A DNA stretch of 64,000 nt, taken from contig CALRTY020000011.1 in the NCBI GenBank assembly GCA_943371245.1, positions 32,372-96,371 on the forward strand, in the 5' to 3' direction. Within the stretch, counting starts at the first letter, position 1. Every line of letters starts with the position of its first letter. This DNA is from UBA5018 sp947463165 (GTDB lineage Bacteria; Cyanobacteriota; Cyanobacteriia; PCC-6307; Cyanobiaceae). The notes below the pieces were generated by a model. It was given only the letters and a program-made list of their open reading frames with translations, was not told where the DNA came from and searched no databases. The position numbers and the translations under genes are program-made. Below are positions 11,052-20,001 of the stretch, piece after piece.

Positions 11052-11873
11052 GTGGTGACTGAGCCGGTCTTGGTGGTGGCTGCGGCCTGTGATGGCGCCT
11101 GCAGCGGCAATCCCGGCCCCGGGGGCTGGGGGGCCCTGTTGCGCTTCTCGGATGGCGCCCTGCACGAGCTTGGCGGTGCCGAGCGGGCCACCACCAATAA
11201 CCGCATGGAGCTCACCGCCACCCTGGCGCTGCTGGAGGCATTGGCCCAGCTGCCCTGCCACCGGGATCTGAGCATCCGCACCGACAGCCGCTACGTGATC
11301 GACGGCCTCAGCAAGTGGCTGCCGGGCTGGAAGCGCAAGGGCTGGCGCACCGCCTCCGGCGGCGCGGTACTCAACCGCGACCTCTGGGAAAAGCTGGATC
11401 GAGCCCGGCTGGCCCATGTGCCCCTGGCCTATGTGAAGGGCCATAGCGGTGATCCAGACAACGAGCGCTGCGACGCCATCGCCGTGGCTTTCTCTAAGGG
11501 GCGCATACCGCAACTGGTGGCTGGTGAGCGGCTGGAGCATGCCCACCTGGAACTGGATCTGCCCGGGAAAGGGGCCGGAGCCGGGGAAGGGGAAGGGGAA
11601 GGGGAAGAGGCCGGGGAAGGGGAAGGGAAAGGGGATGGTCCAGCGCCAATGGCGCTGCAGCAGCTGCTCAGTCGGCTGGAACTGGCCGACCGCTTGGCGG
11701 CGGGTGGCTTTGCCCTCAGCCTGGTGGAGTTGGCCCAGCTGGTGGAGCAGCCGCTGCGGCAGCTGGAGCAGCGCAGCGAAGCCTGGCCCTGGCGGGATTG
11801 GCTGATCGAACCGGTGGAAGGCGGCCGCTGGCGGCTGCGACGCGACGCGGGAAGATGGCCCCAAAGGGGGTAG
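11052..11873 (+). CDS. rnhA: Ribonuclease HI with C-terminal extension
   Basis: Degrades the RNA strand of RNA-DNA hybrids. The catalytic acidic residues are visible in ACDGACSGNPGPGGWGA (Asp about 14), NNRMELTATL, IRTDSRYVIDG and GDPDNERCDAIA, with the basic handle WKRKGWRTASGG between. The RNase H fold ends near residue 155. A Gly/Glu-rich linker encoded by a 6 bp repeat (residues about 175-195) and about 75 further residues (LLSRLELADRLAAGGFALSLVELAQLV) follow, making the 273-residue protein much longer than the roughly 155 of E. coli. The extra domain looks helical and is not recognised. Start is one of two adjacent GTG codons (11052 or 11055). pyrD follows after 9 bp. Confidence 0.92.
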   Translation: MVTEPVLVVAAACDGACSGNPGPGGWGALLRFSDGALHELGGAERATTNNRMELTATLALLEALAQLPCHRDLSIRTDSRYVIDGLSKWLPGWKRKGWRTASGGAVLNRDLWEKLDRARLAHVPLAYVKGHSGDPDNERCDAIAVAFSKGRIPQLVAGERLEHAHLELDLPGKGAGAGEGEGEGEEAGEGEGKGDGPAPMALQQLLSRLELADRLAAGGFALSLVELAQLVEQPLRQLEQRSEAWPWRDWLIEPVEGGRWRLRRDAGRWPQRG

Positions 11874-11882
11874 GCGGCGGGC

Positions 11883-13094
11883 ATGGCAACTGATCTCAAC
11901 GACAGCGCCCACCTGGGCGAGGCCAGAGCCCGCACCAGCACAGCCAGCGGGGCTTTGTATCGCCAATTTGTGGGCCCGATGCTGGCCAGCGACGAGGGCG
12001 CCGATGCCGAGCAGTTGAGTCAGCTCAGCCTGCAGGCCCTGGGCCAGGCTTCGCTGCGGCGGCACTGGCCCTTGATTCGCGGTGCCCTAGACGGCCTGGG
12101 GGCCGAACTGAAGCGCCCCGATCCACGCTTGGAGCAGAGCTTGTTTGGCTGTCGTTTCGCCAACCCGGTGGGCCTGGCGGCGGGCTTTGACAAAAATGGC
12201 GTTGCCGCTGGCATCTGGCATCAGTTCGGTTTTGGCTTCGCCGAATTGGGCACAATCACCTGGCATGGTCAGCCCGGTAATCCCCGCCCTCGGCTGTTCC
12301 GACTGGCGGCGGAGCGGGCGGCGCTGAACCGCATGGGTTTCAACAATGTCGGCGCCCAGGCGGCCAGGCGCCTGCTGGAGCGCCAGGGCCTGCCAGCGGC
12401 GGGCCAGCGCCCGGCCGTGCTCGGCATCAACATCGGTAAATCGAAGCAAACTCCCCTAGAGCTGGCCCCCGACGACTACGCCTCCTCCTTGGAACTGCTG
12501 GCTCCCCTGGCCGACTATGCGGTGGTGAACGTTAGTTCTCCGAATACGCCGGGCCTGCGGGAGCTGCAGGAAGAGGGGAATCTGCGGCGTTTGGTGGAGC
12601 GTTTGCGGCGCACCCCAGGCTGTCCGCCGCTGCTGGTTAAGGTTGCCCCCGATTTGGAGGACGATGCCATCGATGCCATTGCCCGCATGGCCTACCAGGA
12701 GGGGCTGGCCGGGGTAATCGCCGTGAATACCAGCCTGGACAGGCTTGGTCTGGAGCAACGGCGGCTAACCCAGACCGGTCGCACCTTGGCCGACGAGGCC
12801 GGTGGCCTCAGCGGCGTGCCGATTCGCCGTCGCGCCCTGGAGGTGCTGCGTCGCCTGCGGGCGACGGCGGGGCCAGCCCTACCGCTGATCGGCGTGGGTG
12901 GCATCGATTCTCCCCAGGCGGCCTGGGAGCGCATCGCCGCCGGCGCCTGCCTGATTCAGCTGTATACAGGTTGGGTCTACGAAGGACCGGAACTGGTGCC
13001 CCTGATCTTGGAAGGCCTCGGCGATCAGCTAAGTCGCCACGGACTGGCTGGCATCGGTCAAGCGGTGGGCAGCAGCCTGCCCTGGCTGGAATGA
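11883..13094 (+). CDS. pyrD: Dihydroorotate dehydrogenase (quinone), class 2
   Basis: Membrane-associated flavoenzyme that oxidises dihydroorotate to orotate with quinone as acceptor (pyrimidine synthesis). The 403-residue protein has an N-terminal extension and helix (ALYRQFVGPMLASDEGADAEQL) typical of class 2, then NPVGLAAGFDKNG, the catalytic-Ser motif VVNVSSPNTPGLR, VKVAPDLEDD, the Lys/Asn binding VIAVNTS and the FMN-phosphate site LIGVGGIDS. It lies 9 bp after rnhA and is probably co-transcribed. The C-terminus continues to SSLPWLE. Confidence 0.96.
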   Translation: MATDLNDSAHLGEARARTSTASGALYRQFVGPMLASDEGADAEQLSQLSLQALGQASLRRHWPLIRGALDGLGAELKRPDPRLEQSLFGCRFANPVGLAAGFDKNGVAAGIWHQFGFGFAELGTITWHGQPGNPRPRLFRLAAERAALNRMGFNNVGAQAARRLLERQGLPAAGQRPAVLGINIGKSKQTPLELAPDDYASSLELLAPLADYAVVNVSSPNTPGLRELQEEGNLRRLVERLRRTPGCPPLLVKVAPDLEDDAIDAIARMAYQEGLAGVIAVNTSLDRLGLEQRRLTQTGRTLADEAGGLSGVPIRRRALEVLRRLRATAGPALPLIGVGGIDSPQAAWERIAAGACLIQLYTGWVYEGPELVPLILEGLGDQLSRHGLAGIGQAVGSSLPWLE

Positions 13095-13162
13095 ACTGGA
13101 ATGAATAAGCATACCCAATTCCATAACATAAATAATCGCCCATAAATAATCGTTCCTAAGCA

Positions 13163-14182
13163 ATGGCCTTCTCTAGGTTTTCGAGTCAGTTTCGACAGCA
13201 GCTCAGCGGCCTCAGCCAGGAGTTTCGCGGTCTCAGCCGTCAGTTGATGGCCCCCCAGGTGCTCATCGAGCTCCACGATCGCAGCCTGAGGTTCAGGGCG
13301 CTGGGCCGCCAAGCCAGCGAGACGGTCACAGTGCCTCTGCCCGATGGCGTCTGCCGGCAAGGGGAGCCCCGGCAGGTGGAGGCGCTGGGCGATCTGATTG
13401 GCGATCTGTTGCTCGATCAGGGCCTGGCCGGAGCGCGCGTAAGTGCGGCGCTACCACTGCGGGCTTGCCGCTGGAAGCTGATCCAATGGCCCCTGGAGGC
13501 GGTGCCAGACGATCCCTGTGATGCGCTGCGGCTGATCGATCCGGATCTGGACCTCAACTGTTCGCTGGCGGAGGCCTATCTGGATCTGCGGGTGCTGCCT
13601 GGCTCACCACCCCGCAGCTTGGTGGTGGCGGCACCGAGGCGGGTGGTGGATGGCTGGGCCGAGGTATTCGCCGTGGCTGGGGTGCAGTTGGAGCGGCTGG
13701 AACCGGCCCAGGTGTCCGAGTGGCACCAGGTGCGGGAGCTACTCGCCCAAGAGCCAGCCGGGGGCGATCCCCACGCGGACCACTGGTTGTTGGAATTACA
13801 GGTGGATCACTGCCGGCTTTGGTTGCTGGCCGATGGCCTGCCGCGAGCCGATTGGCACCTGCCGGCCAACCGCAATAGCCCTGGTCTCGACCCGCAATTA
13901 GCGGCCGAGCTGGAACGGCGTAGACGCTTCTGGAACCAACACCGCCAGTCGCCCCTGGCTGCCCAATCGGATTGGCAGCCGCCAGCATCACACTCTGGCG
14001 CTGGGCAGAGCCGAGCCAGCCGCTGGTGGCTGTATGGCGATCCCGATCTGCTGGCGCGGCTAGAGGCCCCCCTGGCGGATTGGCTGGGCCAGGGGACGGT
14101 AAAACTGCTGGAGCAACCCGGCCTTGCAAATCCGCTGGGAATACGGCTCTCTGGGCTTCAACGGGGCAAGAGCCGGCGATGA
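13163..14182 (+). CDS. pilM: PilM-position type IV pilus assembly protein
   Basis: A 339-residue protein without membrane segments that starts a tight cluster with pilN-, pilO- and pilQ-like genes. PilM is the actin-like cytoplasmic ATPase-fold protein that docks the pilus motor to PilN. The sequence is divergent: VLIELHDRSLRFRALG near residue 33 looks like the first beta-strand pair of an actin-like fold and VSAALPLRACRWKLIQWPLE resembles the PilM/Tfp core, but no clear nucleotide motif is visible. The call rests mainly on position. Its TGA overlaps the pilN ATG by 4 bases, indicating translational coupling. Confidence 0.72.
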   Translation: MAFSRFSSQFRQQLSGLSQEFRGLSRQLMAPQVLIELHDRSLRFRALGRQASETVTVPLPDGVCRQGEPRQVEALGDLIGDLLLDQGLAGARVSAALPLRACRWKLIQWPLEAVPDDPCDALRLIDPDLDLNCSLAEAYLDLRVLPGSPPRSLVVAAPRRVVDGWAEVFAVAGVQLERLEPAQVSEWHQVRELLAQEPAGGDPHADHWLLELQVDHCRLWLLADGLPRADWHLPANRNSPGLDPQLAAELERRRRFWNQHRQSPLAAQSDWQPPASHSGAGQSRASRWWLYGDPDLLARLEAPLADWLGQGTVKLLEQPGLANPLGIRLSGLQRGKSRR

Positions 14183-14880
14183 CAGAAGAATCATTCGATC
14201 TCTTAAAAGAGCGGCGGGGCCGGCTGGGGGAAGAGGAGCCCGAAGCAAGCAACCCCCGCAGGAGCCTGGTCAGGGGCGCGCTGGTGGCTACCGCCCTGGT
14301 GGGAGCCACAGGGGTTGGCTGGGCCGTAGTGGCATCGCTGCAGCGCTCCGCCTTGACTGAGTTGGAGCGACTCACCCCAGTGCAAGGCCGTTACGATCAG
14401 CTGAAAAGCCAGATCATCATTGAGCGAAAGAAAACCGATGAGCTAGAAAAGAAAAACAGCAAGCTGGCTAAAGCTCTGGTGGCGGTTGGCTCCGGATCGG
14501 CATTGATGGAAGAATTGCGTCGCCGAACTCCCAGGGGCTTGCAGTTCAGCGAGGTGATCCAGGAGGGCAATAGTCTGCGGCTAAGGGGTCAGGCAAAAGA
14601 TCCAGGCGCTTTTGCCCGCATCAACGCCCTGCAGTTGCAATTACAACGCTCTCGCCTGTTCAACCCTAGCCAGGTGAGCCTGATCCAGGCCCGTCGAGAT
14701 AATGGTAAAGAGGCCAATCCTCCAGCTGCCAACGTCAGCAGTGAACCGGTGCAATTTGAACTCACCGCAGCCTTCTCCCAAGCGGGTATCAATGGCGATT
14801 TGGCCAAACTCCGGGATTTGGGGGCCACCGGGATGGCCAAGCGACTGCAAATGCTGCAGCGGCAGGGGGTGATGCCATGA
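14179..14880 (+). CDS. pilN: PilN-like type IV pilus inner-membrane protein
   Basis: A 233-residue bitopic protein with a cytoplasmic N-terminus (MTEESFDLLKERRGRLGEEE), one membrane segment (GALVATALVGATGVGWAVVASL, residues about 34-55), a coiled coil (about 60-100) and a periplasmic ferredoxin-like domain. This matches PilN, which pairs with PilO to link the cytoplasmic motor to the secretin. The ATG at 14179 overlaps the pilM stop and the pilO ATG overlaps this gene's stop, so the three are coupled. Confidence 0.8.
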   Translation: MTEESFDLLKERRGRLGEEEPEASNPRRSLVRGALVATALVGATGVGWAVVASLQRSALTELERLTPVQGRYDQLKSQIIIERKKTDELEKKNSKLAKALVAVGSGSALMEELRRRTPRGLQFSEVIQEGNSLRLRGQAKDPGAFARINALQLQLQRSRLFNPSQVSLIQARRDNGKEANPPAANVSSEPVQFELTAAFSQAGINGDLAKLRDLGATGMAKRLQMLQRQGVMP

Positions 14881-15680
14881 GCCGCGCTCAACGCATCTGG
14901 TTACTGCTGCCTATAGGTGTTGGCGCTGTGCTGGCGGTGGCGATGGCGGGGTGGGGCCTAGTGCCCGAATGGCTGAAGTATCAAAAAACCCAGCAGCAGG
15001 TGGAGGAACTGCGGTCTCTGGAGAGCCAGCTACCGCTGTTGGAGCAGCAGCTGGAACGCGATCAGCAAAGGCGCGACCAAGCAGAGCAGAAGAAGGAGTT
15101 GATGTTGCGGTTGATCGCAGGTAGCGGCAGCCTTAGCACTTTGATCGCCGAGTTGGATCGCATCGCCCTTACCAGCGCGGTGGAGCTAACCCTGGTGGAA
15201 CCCCAGGCCGCGGCAGTGGCAGTTACACCATCTTCCCAAGCTGGTCAAGCTTCCCAAGCTGATCAAACCAAGAAAGATCTCAAACCAGATGAAGCGGATG
15301 CCAAGTTGAAGGAAGGCGTTCAGCCCCTAAAAAACGCAACGGTAGATCCGAATAATCCAAACGCCAAGCCGAAGCCACCTTCTGATCCCCTGGAGACCGA
15401 TGGTTTGCGCAAGAAGAGTGTCTTGCTGACCGCCCGGGGGGGGTTCCCTGCCCTACTGGCATTTATGCGCAAGCTCGAACAAATCAGCGTGTTGGCCGTG
15501 CAAAGCAACCTGCAGCTGGCGCTGGAGTGTCAGACCAGCCAACCGCCGGGGCAGGCCAGCCAGCGGCCCCAGTGCCCCACTACACCAGGGGCTGCCGCCA
15601 AGCCAGGACAAACGGTCACCCTCAAGCTGAACCTGGCCCTCTACTCCAAAGATTCCCGATCAGGTCTGGCTAGCCAGTGA
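14877..15680 (+). CDS. pilO: PilO-like type IV pilus inner-membrane protein
   Basis: 267 residues with a short cytoplasmic N-terminus, a membrane segment (LLLPIGVGAVLAVAMAGWGL), a coiled coil (about 38-80, Gln/Glu/Leu-rich) and a periplasmic domain interrupted by a Ser/Gln/Ala and Lys/Asp/Pro-rich insert (about 120-175). The insert includes a SSQAGQASQADQ repeat from a 15 bp tandem duplication. The arrangement fits PilO, the PilN partner. The ATG overlaps the pilN stop (ATGA). Confidence 0.8.
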   Translation: MSRAQRIWLLLPIGVGAVLAVAMAGWGLVPEWLKYQKTQQQVEELRSLESQLPLLEQQLERDQQRRDQAEQKKELMLRLIAGSGSLSTLIAELDRIALTSAVELTLVEPQAAAVAVTPSSQAGQASQADQTKKDLKPDEADAKLKEGVQPLKNATVDPNNPNAKPKPPSDPLETDGLRKKSVLLTARGGFPALLAFMRKLEQISVLAVQSNLQLALECQTSQPPGQASQRPQCPTTPGAAAKPGQTVTLKLNLALYSKDSRSGLASQ

Positions 15681-15716
15681 TCAATTAGATACCATCCGAG
15701 CGCAGGTTGAGGTTGG

Positions 15717-18113
15717 ATGGAAAGCGCGAAAGGAGCTCTGGCTCTGATCCTGGCGGCCGGGACCTCCCTGGCCCCGCAGAGCTATGGCCTGCGGGCCATG
15801 GCGGCGCCGGCATTGGCCCAAAAGCCCCTGGCCGCGCCCACCGCGCCAACCACCACTGCCAGCCCAGCCCTAGCCAGCCCCTCTGGCTCGGCGGCTGAGC
15901 TGCAACTGAAGCTGCGGCGCCAGCCCAATGCCGTTGAGCTGTTGATCGAGGGCACTGGCCCTGGCCCCCAACTGCGGCAGAGCCTCACCACTGCGGGCTG
16001 GTCGGCGGAGCTAAGCCTGCTCAATGCTTCGTCATTGCGTCTGGGGCCCCAGAGCTTCAGCCTGCCTGAACTGGGGCTGCAGAGCGTGGCCCTGACGGGC
16101 TCTGGCAGCCGCTATCAGCTACAGGTAACCCCCACGCCGGGTCAGGTCCTGGGTTGGCCTGTGATCAGTGCTGATGGCCGTCAGCTGATCGTCAGCTTCA
16201 CCACGGCAGCGCAGCTGAGCAGCCAGAGCGGCCGACTGGATCTGAGGGTGGCTGCCCGGGTACCCCAAGCAAACCTGGCTCCAGCCCTGCAACCAAGAGC
16301 CGTGGCGCCGCCCTTGGGGGACATGGCGGTGGGCACGATGACGTTGCGCAATCGCAGTTATCTGAATCTGTCTGGGCCGCCGGTGTCGCTGACCATCCGC
16401 AACGCCCCGGCCCGCGACGTGCTGATGAGCCTCGCCCCGATGGGGGGTTATGGCTTTGTCTATGTGAATGAGAGTCCAGCTGGCAACAGCTCCAATATCA
16501 CCAGGCAATCTTCCCAGGCGGAAGAGGCCGGGGCGGATTCCCTGCGCAAGGTGTCCATGGCCTTCCAGATGGAGCCCTATGCGAGGGCCATCAATGCCGT
16601 ATTAATGGCGGCTGGCTGGCAGGGGCGCCTGGAGGGTCGTCTAATTATGGCCGGCCCGTCTGTGTCCAATAGCCCCTTCGGGGTGCAGGTGTCGAAGGTA
16701 TATCGCCTCAACCAGGCCTCGGCAAATTCCGCCGCCGACTACCTGGCCAGCCTGGGGGCCCAGATCACCAAGGTGACCGTAATCACCAACTCGGTTACCC
16801 AGGGCACGCCGGTGGCAAACCAGGTGGCGGGCGCCACCACCAGCCAACAAACCGAAACCCAAAACGTCACCACCACCCAGAGCTATGGCTCCAACATTGG
16901 GCCGCTCAAGGGCCTGAAGGGCACCACCGACTCCCGGCTGCAAACCATCACCCTGGTGGGCGATTCGGCCCTGGTGGCGGTGGCCGAGGGCTATCTACGC
17001 CAAATCGACCTGCGCCAGCGGCAGGTGGCCCTATCAGTGAAGATTTTGGATATAACCCTTAACAATCAGACCGATATTGATAATAGTTTTGCCTTGCGCT
17101 ATGGAAATAATTTCATTGTCAATGATTCTGGCCGTTTGGTGGGAGCCTTTGGCGCATTCCTGCCCCCAAAAGCCGATGCTTTTGGTCGTGGTTATCCGGG
17201 CGACAGCATCAAATTTGATATCGATGCCGAGAAGGGCAAAATTACCGCTGAAGCGCCGACTGGCTACAACGTTACTGGTGGTGCCCAGCGGGATTCATTG
17301 TATCCTGGTAATCCTGATGCTTCCATTTACAAGGATGCCACCCGCCGAAACCCTGGCCTCTCGTATCCTCGCGACAACTTCTATAATTTTCTGCAGGCTC
17401 AGATTGTATCTAATAACACCAAGGTGCTGGCCAGTCCCACTCTAATTCTTTCGGAAAATCAAGAGGAGGTGAATGGGGGATCTGCTGCCGGCGCCCAGCT
17501 CGCCATCGGCAATGCAGGTGGCTCAGGTGGTTCCAGCTCATCCGATCTCGCCACAATCGGTAGGCCCAGGGCCAATGAGGCGTTTGTGACGGTGGGTGAA
17601 CAGGTAATTACCAGCTACCAGGTTACCAACGGAACCCAAGGAAACGGCAATTCCTGCGAGCCATCGTTTGGCATTGCTGGTCTCACCTTCGGGGCGCGGG
17701 TATCTAAAATTGATGACAATGGCTTTGTTACGTTTACCCTCTCTCCCCAGATAACTGCAAAAACAAAAGAACAGCAAGTGGCGGGATGTGGCCCCATCGA
17801 TATTCTGGCGGTACGAAGATTGGATACCGGCAGTGCAAGGGTCAGAGACGGTCAAACTCTAATACTTACCGGTGTGATCTCCGATTCTGATCGTCAAGCT
17901 GTCAGTAAGTGGCCGATTTTGGGAGATATTCCTCTCATCGGCCAGTTCTTTCGCAGTAGCAGCGGCCAGCGGCAGAAACGTGAACTTGTTATTATGGTGA
18001 CCCCGCGAATTCTCGACGACGATCAGGGCGGTACCTACGGCTATGGCTATCAACCAGCCTCCCGGGAGGCTCGCTCATTGGTTGGGGACTATCCAGTCTC
18101 AGGGGGCAGGTAG
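15717..18113 (+). CDS. pilQ: Type IV pilus secretin PilQ
   Basis: Outer-membrane ring through which the pilus exits. The 798-residue protein has a signal peptide (ALALILAAGTSLAPQSYGLRAMAAPALA), an AMIN-like N-terminal domain with Ala-rich linkers, secretin/TonB short N-terminal domains (VSLTIRNAPARDVLMSLAPMG; VYRLNQASANSAADYLASLG) and the C-terminal secretin domain (RQVALSVKILDITL through KWPILGDIPLIGQFFRSSS and LVIMVTPRIL). A stretch of the secretin domain (about 17040-17460, and again to 18010) has markedly lower GC and AT-ending codons compared with its N-terminal half. It lies 36 bp after pilO and ends the pil cluster. Confidence 0.92.
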   Translation: MESAKGALALILAAGTSLAPQSYGLRAMAAPALAQKPLAAPTAPTTTASPALASPSGSAAELQLKLRRQPNAVELLIEGTGPGPQLRQSLTTAGWSAELSLLNASSLRLGPQSFSLPELGLQSVALTGSGSRYQLQVTPTPGQVLGWPVISADGRQLIVSFTTAAQLSSQSGRLDLRVAARVPQANLAPALQPRAVAPPLGDMAVGTMTLRNRSYLNLSGPPVSLTIRNAPARDVLMSLAPMGGYGFVYVNESPAGNSSNITRQSSQAEEAGADSLRKVSMAFQMEPYARAINAVLMAAGWQGRLEGRLIMAGPSVSNSPFGVQVSKVYRLNQASANSAADYLASLGAQITKVTVITNSVTQGTPVANQVAGATTSQQTETQNVTTTQSYGSNIGPLKGLKGTTDSRLQTITLVGDSALVAVAEGYLRQIDLRQRQVALSVKILDITLNNQTDIDNSFALRYGNNFIVNDSGRLVGAFGAFLPPKADAFGRGYPGDSIKFDIDAEKGKITAEAPTGYNVTGGAQRDSLYPGNPDASIYKDATRRNPGLSYPRDNFYNFLQAQIVSNNTKVLASPTLILSENQEEVNGGSAAGAQLAIGNAGGSGGSSSSDLATIGRPRANEAFVTVGEQVITSYQVTNGTQGNGNSCEPSFGIAGLTFGARVSKIDDNGFVTFTLSPQITAKTKEQQVAGCGPIDILAVRRLDTGSARVRDGQTLILTGVISDSDRQAVSKWPILGDIPLIGQFFRSSSGQRQKRELVIMVTPRILDDDQGGTYGYGYQPASREARSLVGDYPVSGGR

Positions 18114-18120
18114 TAATTTT

Positions 18121-18394
18121 TGAGATATGGTTGATGGCCAGCAAGCACGCTTTGGCCCCCAGCGACATGCCGCTTTCGGCGGCCCAGGCCAGCCAGTGGG
18201 CCCAGGAGTGTGGCTTTGAGCTGCTGCCCCTCGACCTCCCCCACCTGCTCACACTGGAGCAGTTGCCCCTGCATCACCGCGATCCGTTTGATCGCCTGCT
18301 GGTGGCCCAGTCGATCAGCGAATCGCTACTTCTACTCAGCGCCGATGCCGCTTTCGGGGCCTATGGCTGCCCCCTGCAGGATGCTGGTCGCTGA
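18121..18394 (+). pseudogene. PIN-domain (VapC-type) toxin, 5'-truncated remnant
   Basis: The frame from 18121 reads EIWLMASKHAL and continues to the conserved PIN C-terminal motif LPLHHRDPFDRLLVAQ and LLSADAAFGAYG. This is the second half of a PIN ribonuclease toxin of the Sll0205-like group. The N-terminal strand with the first catalytic Asp is missing: only 7 bases separate the fragment from the pilQ stop, so the deletion abuts pilQ. A TTG (18131) or ATG (18134) could still start an 87-residue peptide, but without the first acidic residues it should be inactive. No antitoxin is next to it. Confidence 0.75.
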
Positions 18395-18699
18395 GCTGAG
18401 GTTCGGCTTGCCAGGGGGGTGGGCATGGTGAGCCCCCGCTGGGGCCCTGGAAGGCTTGAACCGCCTGGGGGCCTGACCTCCTGCCCGTTCCAAAAAATCC
18501 CCTCACCTAAATCAAAATGCGGGATTCCAGCCCCCAAGCCCCGAGCAGCAGACCACCGAACCACCGCCACCCGACCCAACGGCACCAGCCAGCCACAACT
18601 GCCAGCACCGCCCCCAGGGCTTTTTGAGCCTTGCCCCTGGCCCAGCTGTCGGCCGCCGCCCGTGCCAGCTAGCACGAGCACATCGATCCATGGCATGCC

Positions 18700-18927
18700 A
18701 TGCCTACTTCCATCCAGCTGGATCCTGAGATGGAGGCGCGGTTGGATAAGCTGGCCGAGGCTACAGGGCACAGCAAGCTACATAACCTGTTCCAGCTGAT
18801 CGAACAGGGCATGGAGAACATAGAAGACCCCTACCTGGGCGTCGCGGCACTTGAGGCCCACCATCGTTCTGGCGAAGCTGCCATCCCCCTGGATCAGGTG
18901 ATCAGAAACCTTGGCCTGAACGGTTGA
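18700..18927 (+). CDS. Ribbon-helix-helix antitoxin (RelB/CopG-like)
   Basis: 75 residues beginning MPTSIQLDPEMEARLDKLAEATGHSK, the strand plus two helices of a ribbon-helix-helix DNA-binding domain, followed by an acidic toxin-binding tail (NIEDPYLGVAALE... IPLDQVIRNLGL). Antitoxins of this type repress their own operon and neutralise a RelE/ParE toxin. The stop overlaps the start of a degraded RelE-like frame. The open frame is intact, so it may survive as an orphan repressor. Confidence 0.78.
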   Translation: MPTSIQLDPEMEARLDKLAEATGHSKLHNLFQLIEQGMENIEDPYLGVAALEAHHRSGEAAIPLDQVIRNLGLNG

Positions 18928-19162
18928 GTTCACTCCTGCTGCAGCGCGGGAACTGGGGAAGCTGGATCGCCAGGCGGCCGTCAGGATCGCCCAGTACCTC
19001 CAAGACACCGTCTCCACCTGCAACGACCCTCGGCTGCCCTCTGGTGGCCTGTCACTGCCGGCACTGACTGACAGCAGTGACACCAGTACGAGCCCTTCTG
19101 CGCTGATCAACTTGCAGCGAACCAGCGCAAGCCGCCACTACAGGCAGAGCCCAGCAAATTGA
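18923..19162 (+). pseudogene. RelE-type toxin remnant
   Basis: Directly after the antitoxin, a frame reads VEFTPAAARELGKLDRQAA then VRIAQYLQDTVSTCNDPR, matching the first third of RelE/ParE mRNA-interferase toxins. It has no start codon (a stop, then ACG GTT), and after about 38 residues the family resemblance disappears and the catalytic C-terminal strands are absent. Its end overlaps the 3' end of the Hint-domain gene on the other strand. Start loss plus a frameshift or deletion is the simplest reading. Confidence 0.7.
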
Positions 19163-20001
19163 TCCACCTCTGATTCGGCGATAGCCGGATTGGCCGCTTT
19201 GAAGTTGTCTTCGTGCGACTGGAGCGCCAGGAGCAGTTGCATTGGGATTTGACGGGCGAAGGGAATGCGGGGCAGGGGCAATTCCTCCATCAACTCGCCT
19301 GCGCCATAAAGAGCCACGTAGTCGTGGTAGTTATCCCAGCTATCGCGGCTGAAGCCATTGCTGCGGTAGTTGGCAAAATAGCTTTCCGCTAGCAGGCCAT
19401 TAGCCGTGATCAGGCCATGGCGCTCCAGCTCGATGTTGTAGTAGGTGAGTGCCGCCTCCGGCCAGTCATCGAGCTGCTGGATCGAGGTGCCATTGATCAG
19501 GGCTCCAGCCTCCACCAGGCTGCCGGCGAAGTGGATCGCATGGCTGGGGGAGAGGAAGGTGTCTTGGGCGGGGCCGAGGCAGCCAAAGGCAGCTTGGTTG
19601 ATGCGGATCGGCATTTTGCCAATTGCCTGCAGCTGGGCGATGCTGCGGGTGCTGCGGGCCAGGAAGCGCACCGGCTGGGGCCCCTCGGCGGTGTTGATTA
19701 GATCCCCTGGCTGCAGGCTTTCGATCGGCCGTTCACCATCGGGTGTGGCGATCAGGGTGCCGGCAAGGAAGCAAGGAGGGTTGGGAGGGCCTGGATAAGT
19801 GTCATAGTCCGGAGGGTTTTTTTTGAGGTTCTCTTCCGTTGGCAATACAGGTGGCGGTTGGGTTCCTTGTGGCGGCCCATCCCCAAACCATTCATATCGC
19901 CATGAGTATGGATTTGTATAAAGTCTCGCTTTCCATGGCATGGCTGACTGTCTCAATTTCTTCCAAGTTAAGGCATCTTCTTTTCCCGTGTCAAGCCCCA
20001 C
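19138..20001 (-). CDS. Hint-domain (intein/hedgehog-like) protein
   Basis: 287 residues. The Hint fold is recognisable from its N-terminal block, CFLAGTLIATPDGERPIESL (nucleophilic Cys near residue 77), followed by GDLINTAEGPQPVRFLARST, and by its block B with SPSHAIHFAGSLVEAGALING. Bacterial Hint_2 domains auto-process proteins or sit at the end of secreted proteins. The 76 residues upstream (Trp/Tyr/Pro-rich, with PTEENLKKNPPDYDTYPGPP) are unrecognised and there is no signal peptide. The region after the Hint core (ELERHGLITANGLLAESYFANYR) matches the usual extension. The 5' part of the gene is lower in GC. It could be a remnant of a larger secreted protein. Confidence 0.75.
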   Translation of the reverse strand: MGLDTGKEDALTWKKLRQSAMPWKARLYTNPYSWRYEWFGDGPPQGTQPPPVLPTEENLKKNPPDYDTYPGPPNPPCFLAGTLIATPDGERPIESLQPGDLINTAEGPQPVRFLARSTRSIAQLQAIGKMPIRINQAAFGCLGPAQDTFLSPSHAIHFAGSLVEAGALINGTSIQQLDDWPEAALTYYNIELERHGLITANGLLAESYFANYRSNGFSRDSWDNYHDYVALYGAGELMEELPLPRIPFARQIPMQLLLALQSHEDNFKAANPAIAESEVDQFAGLCL

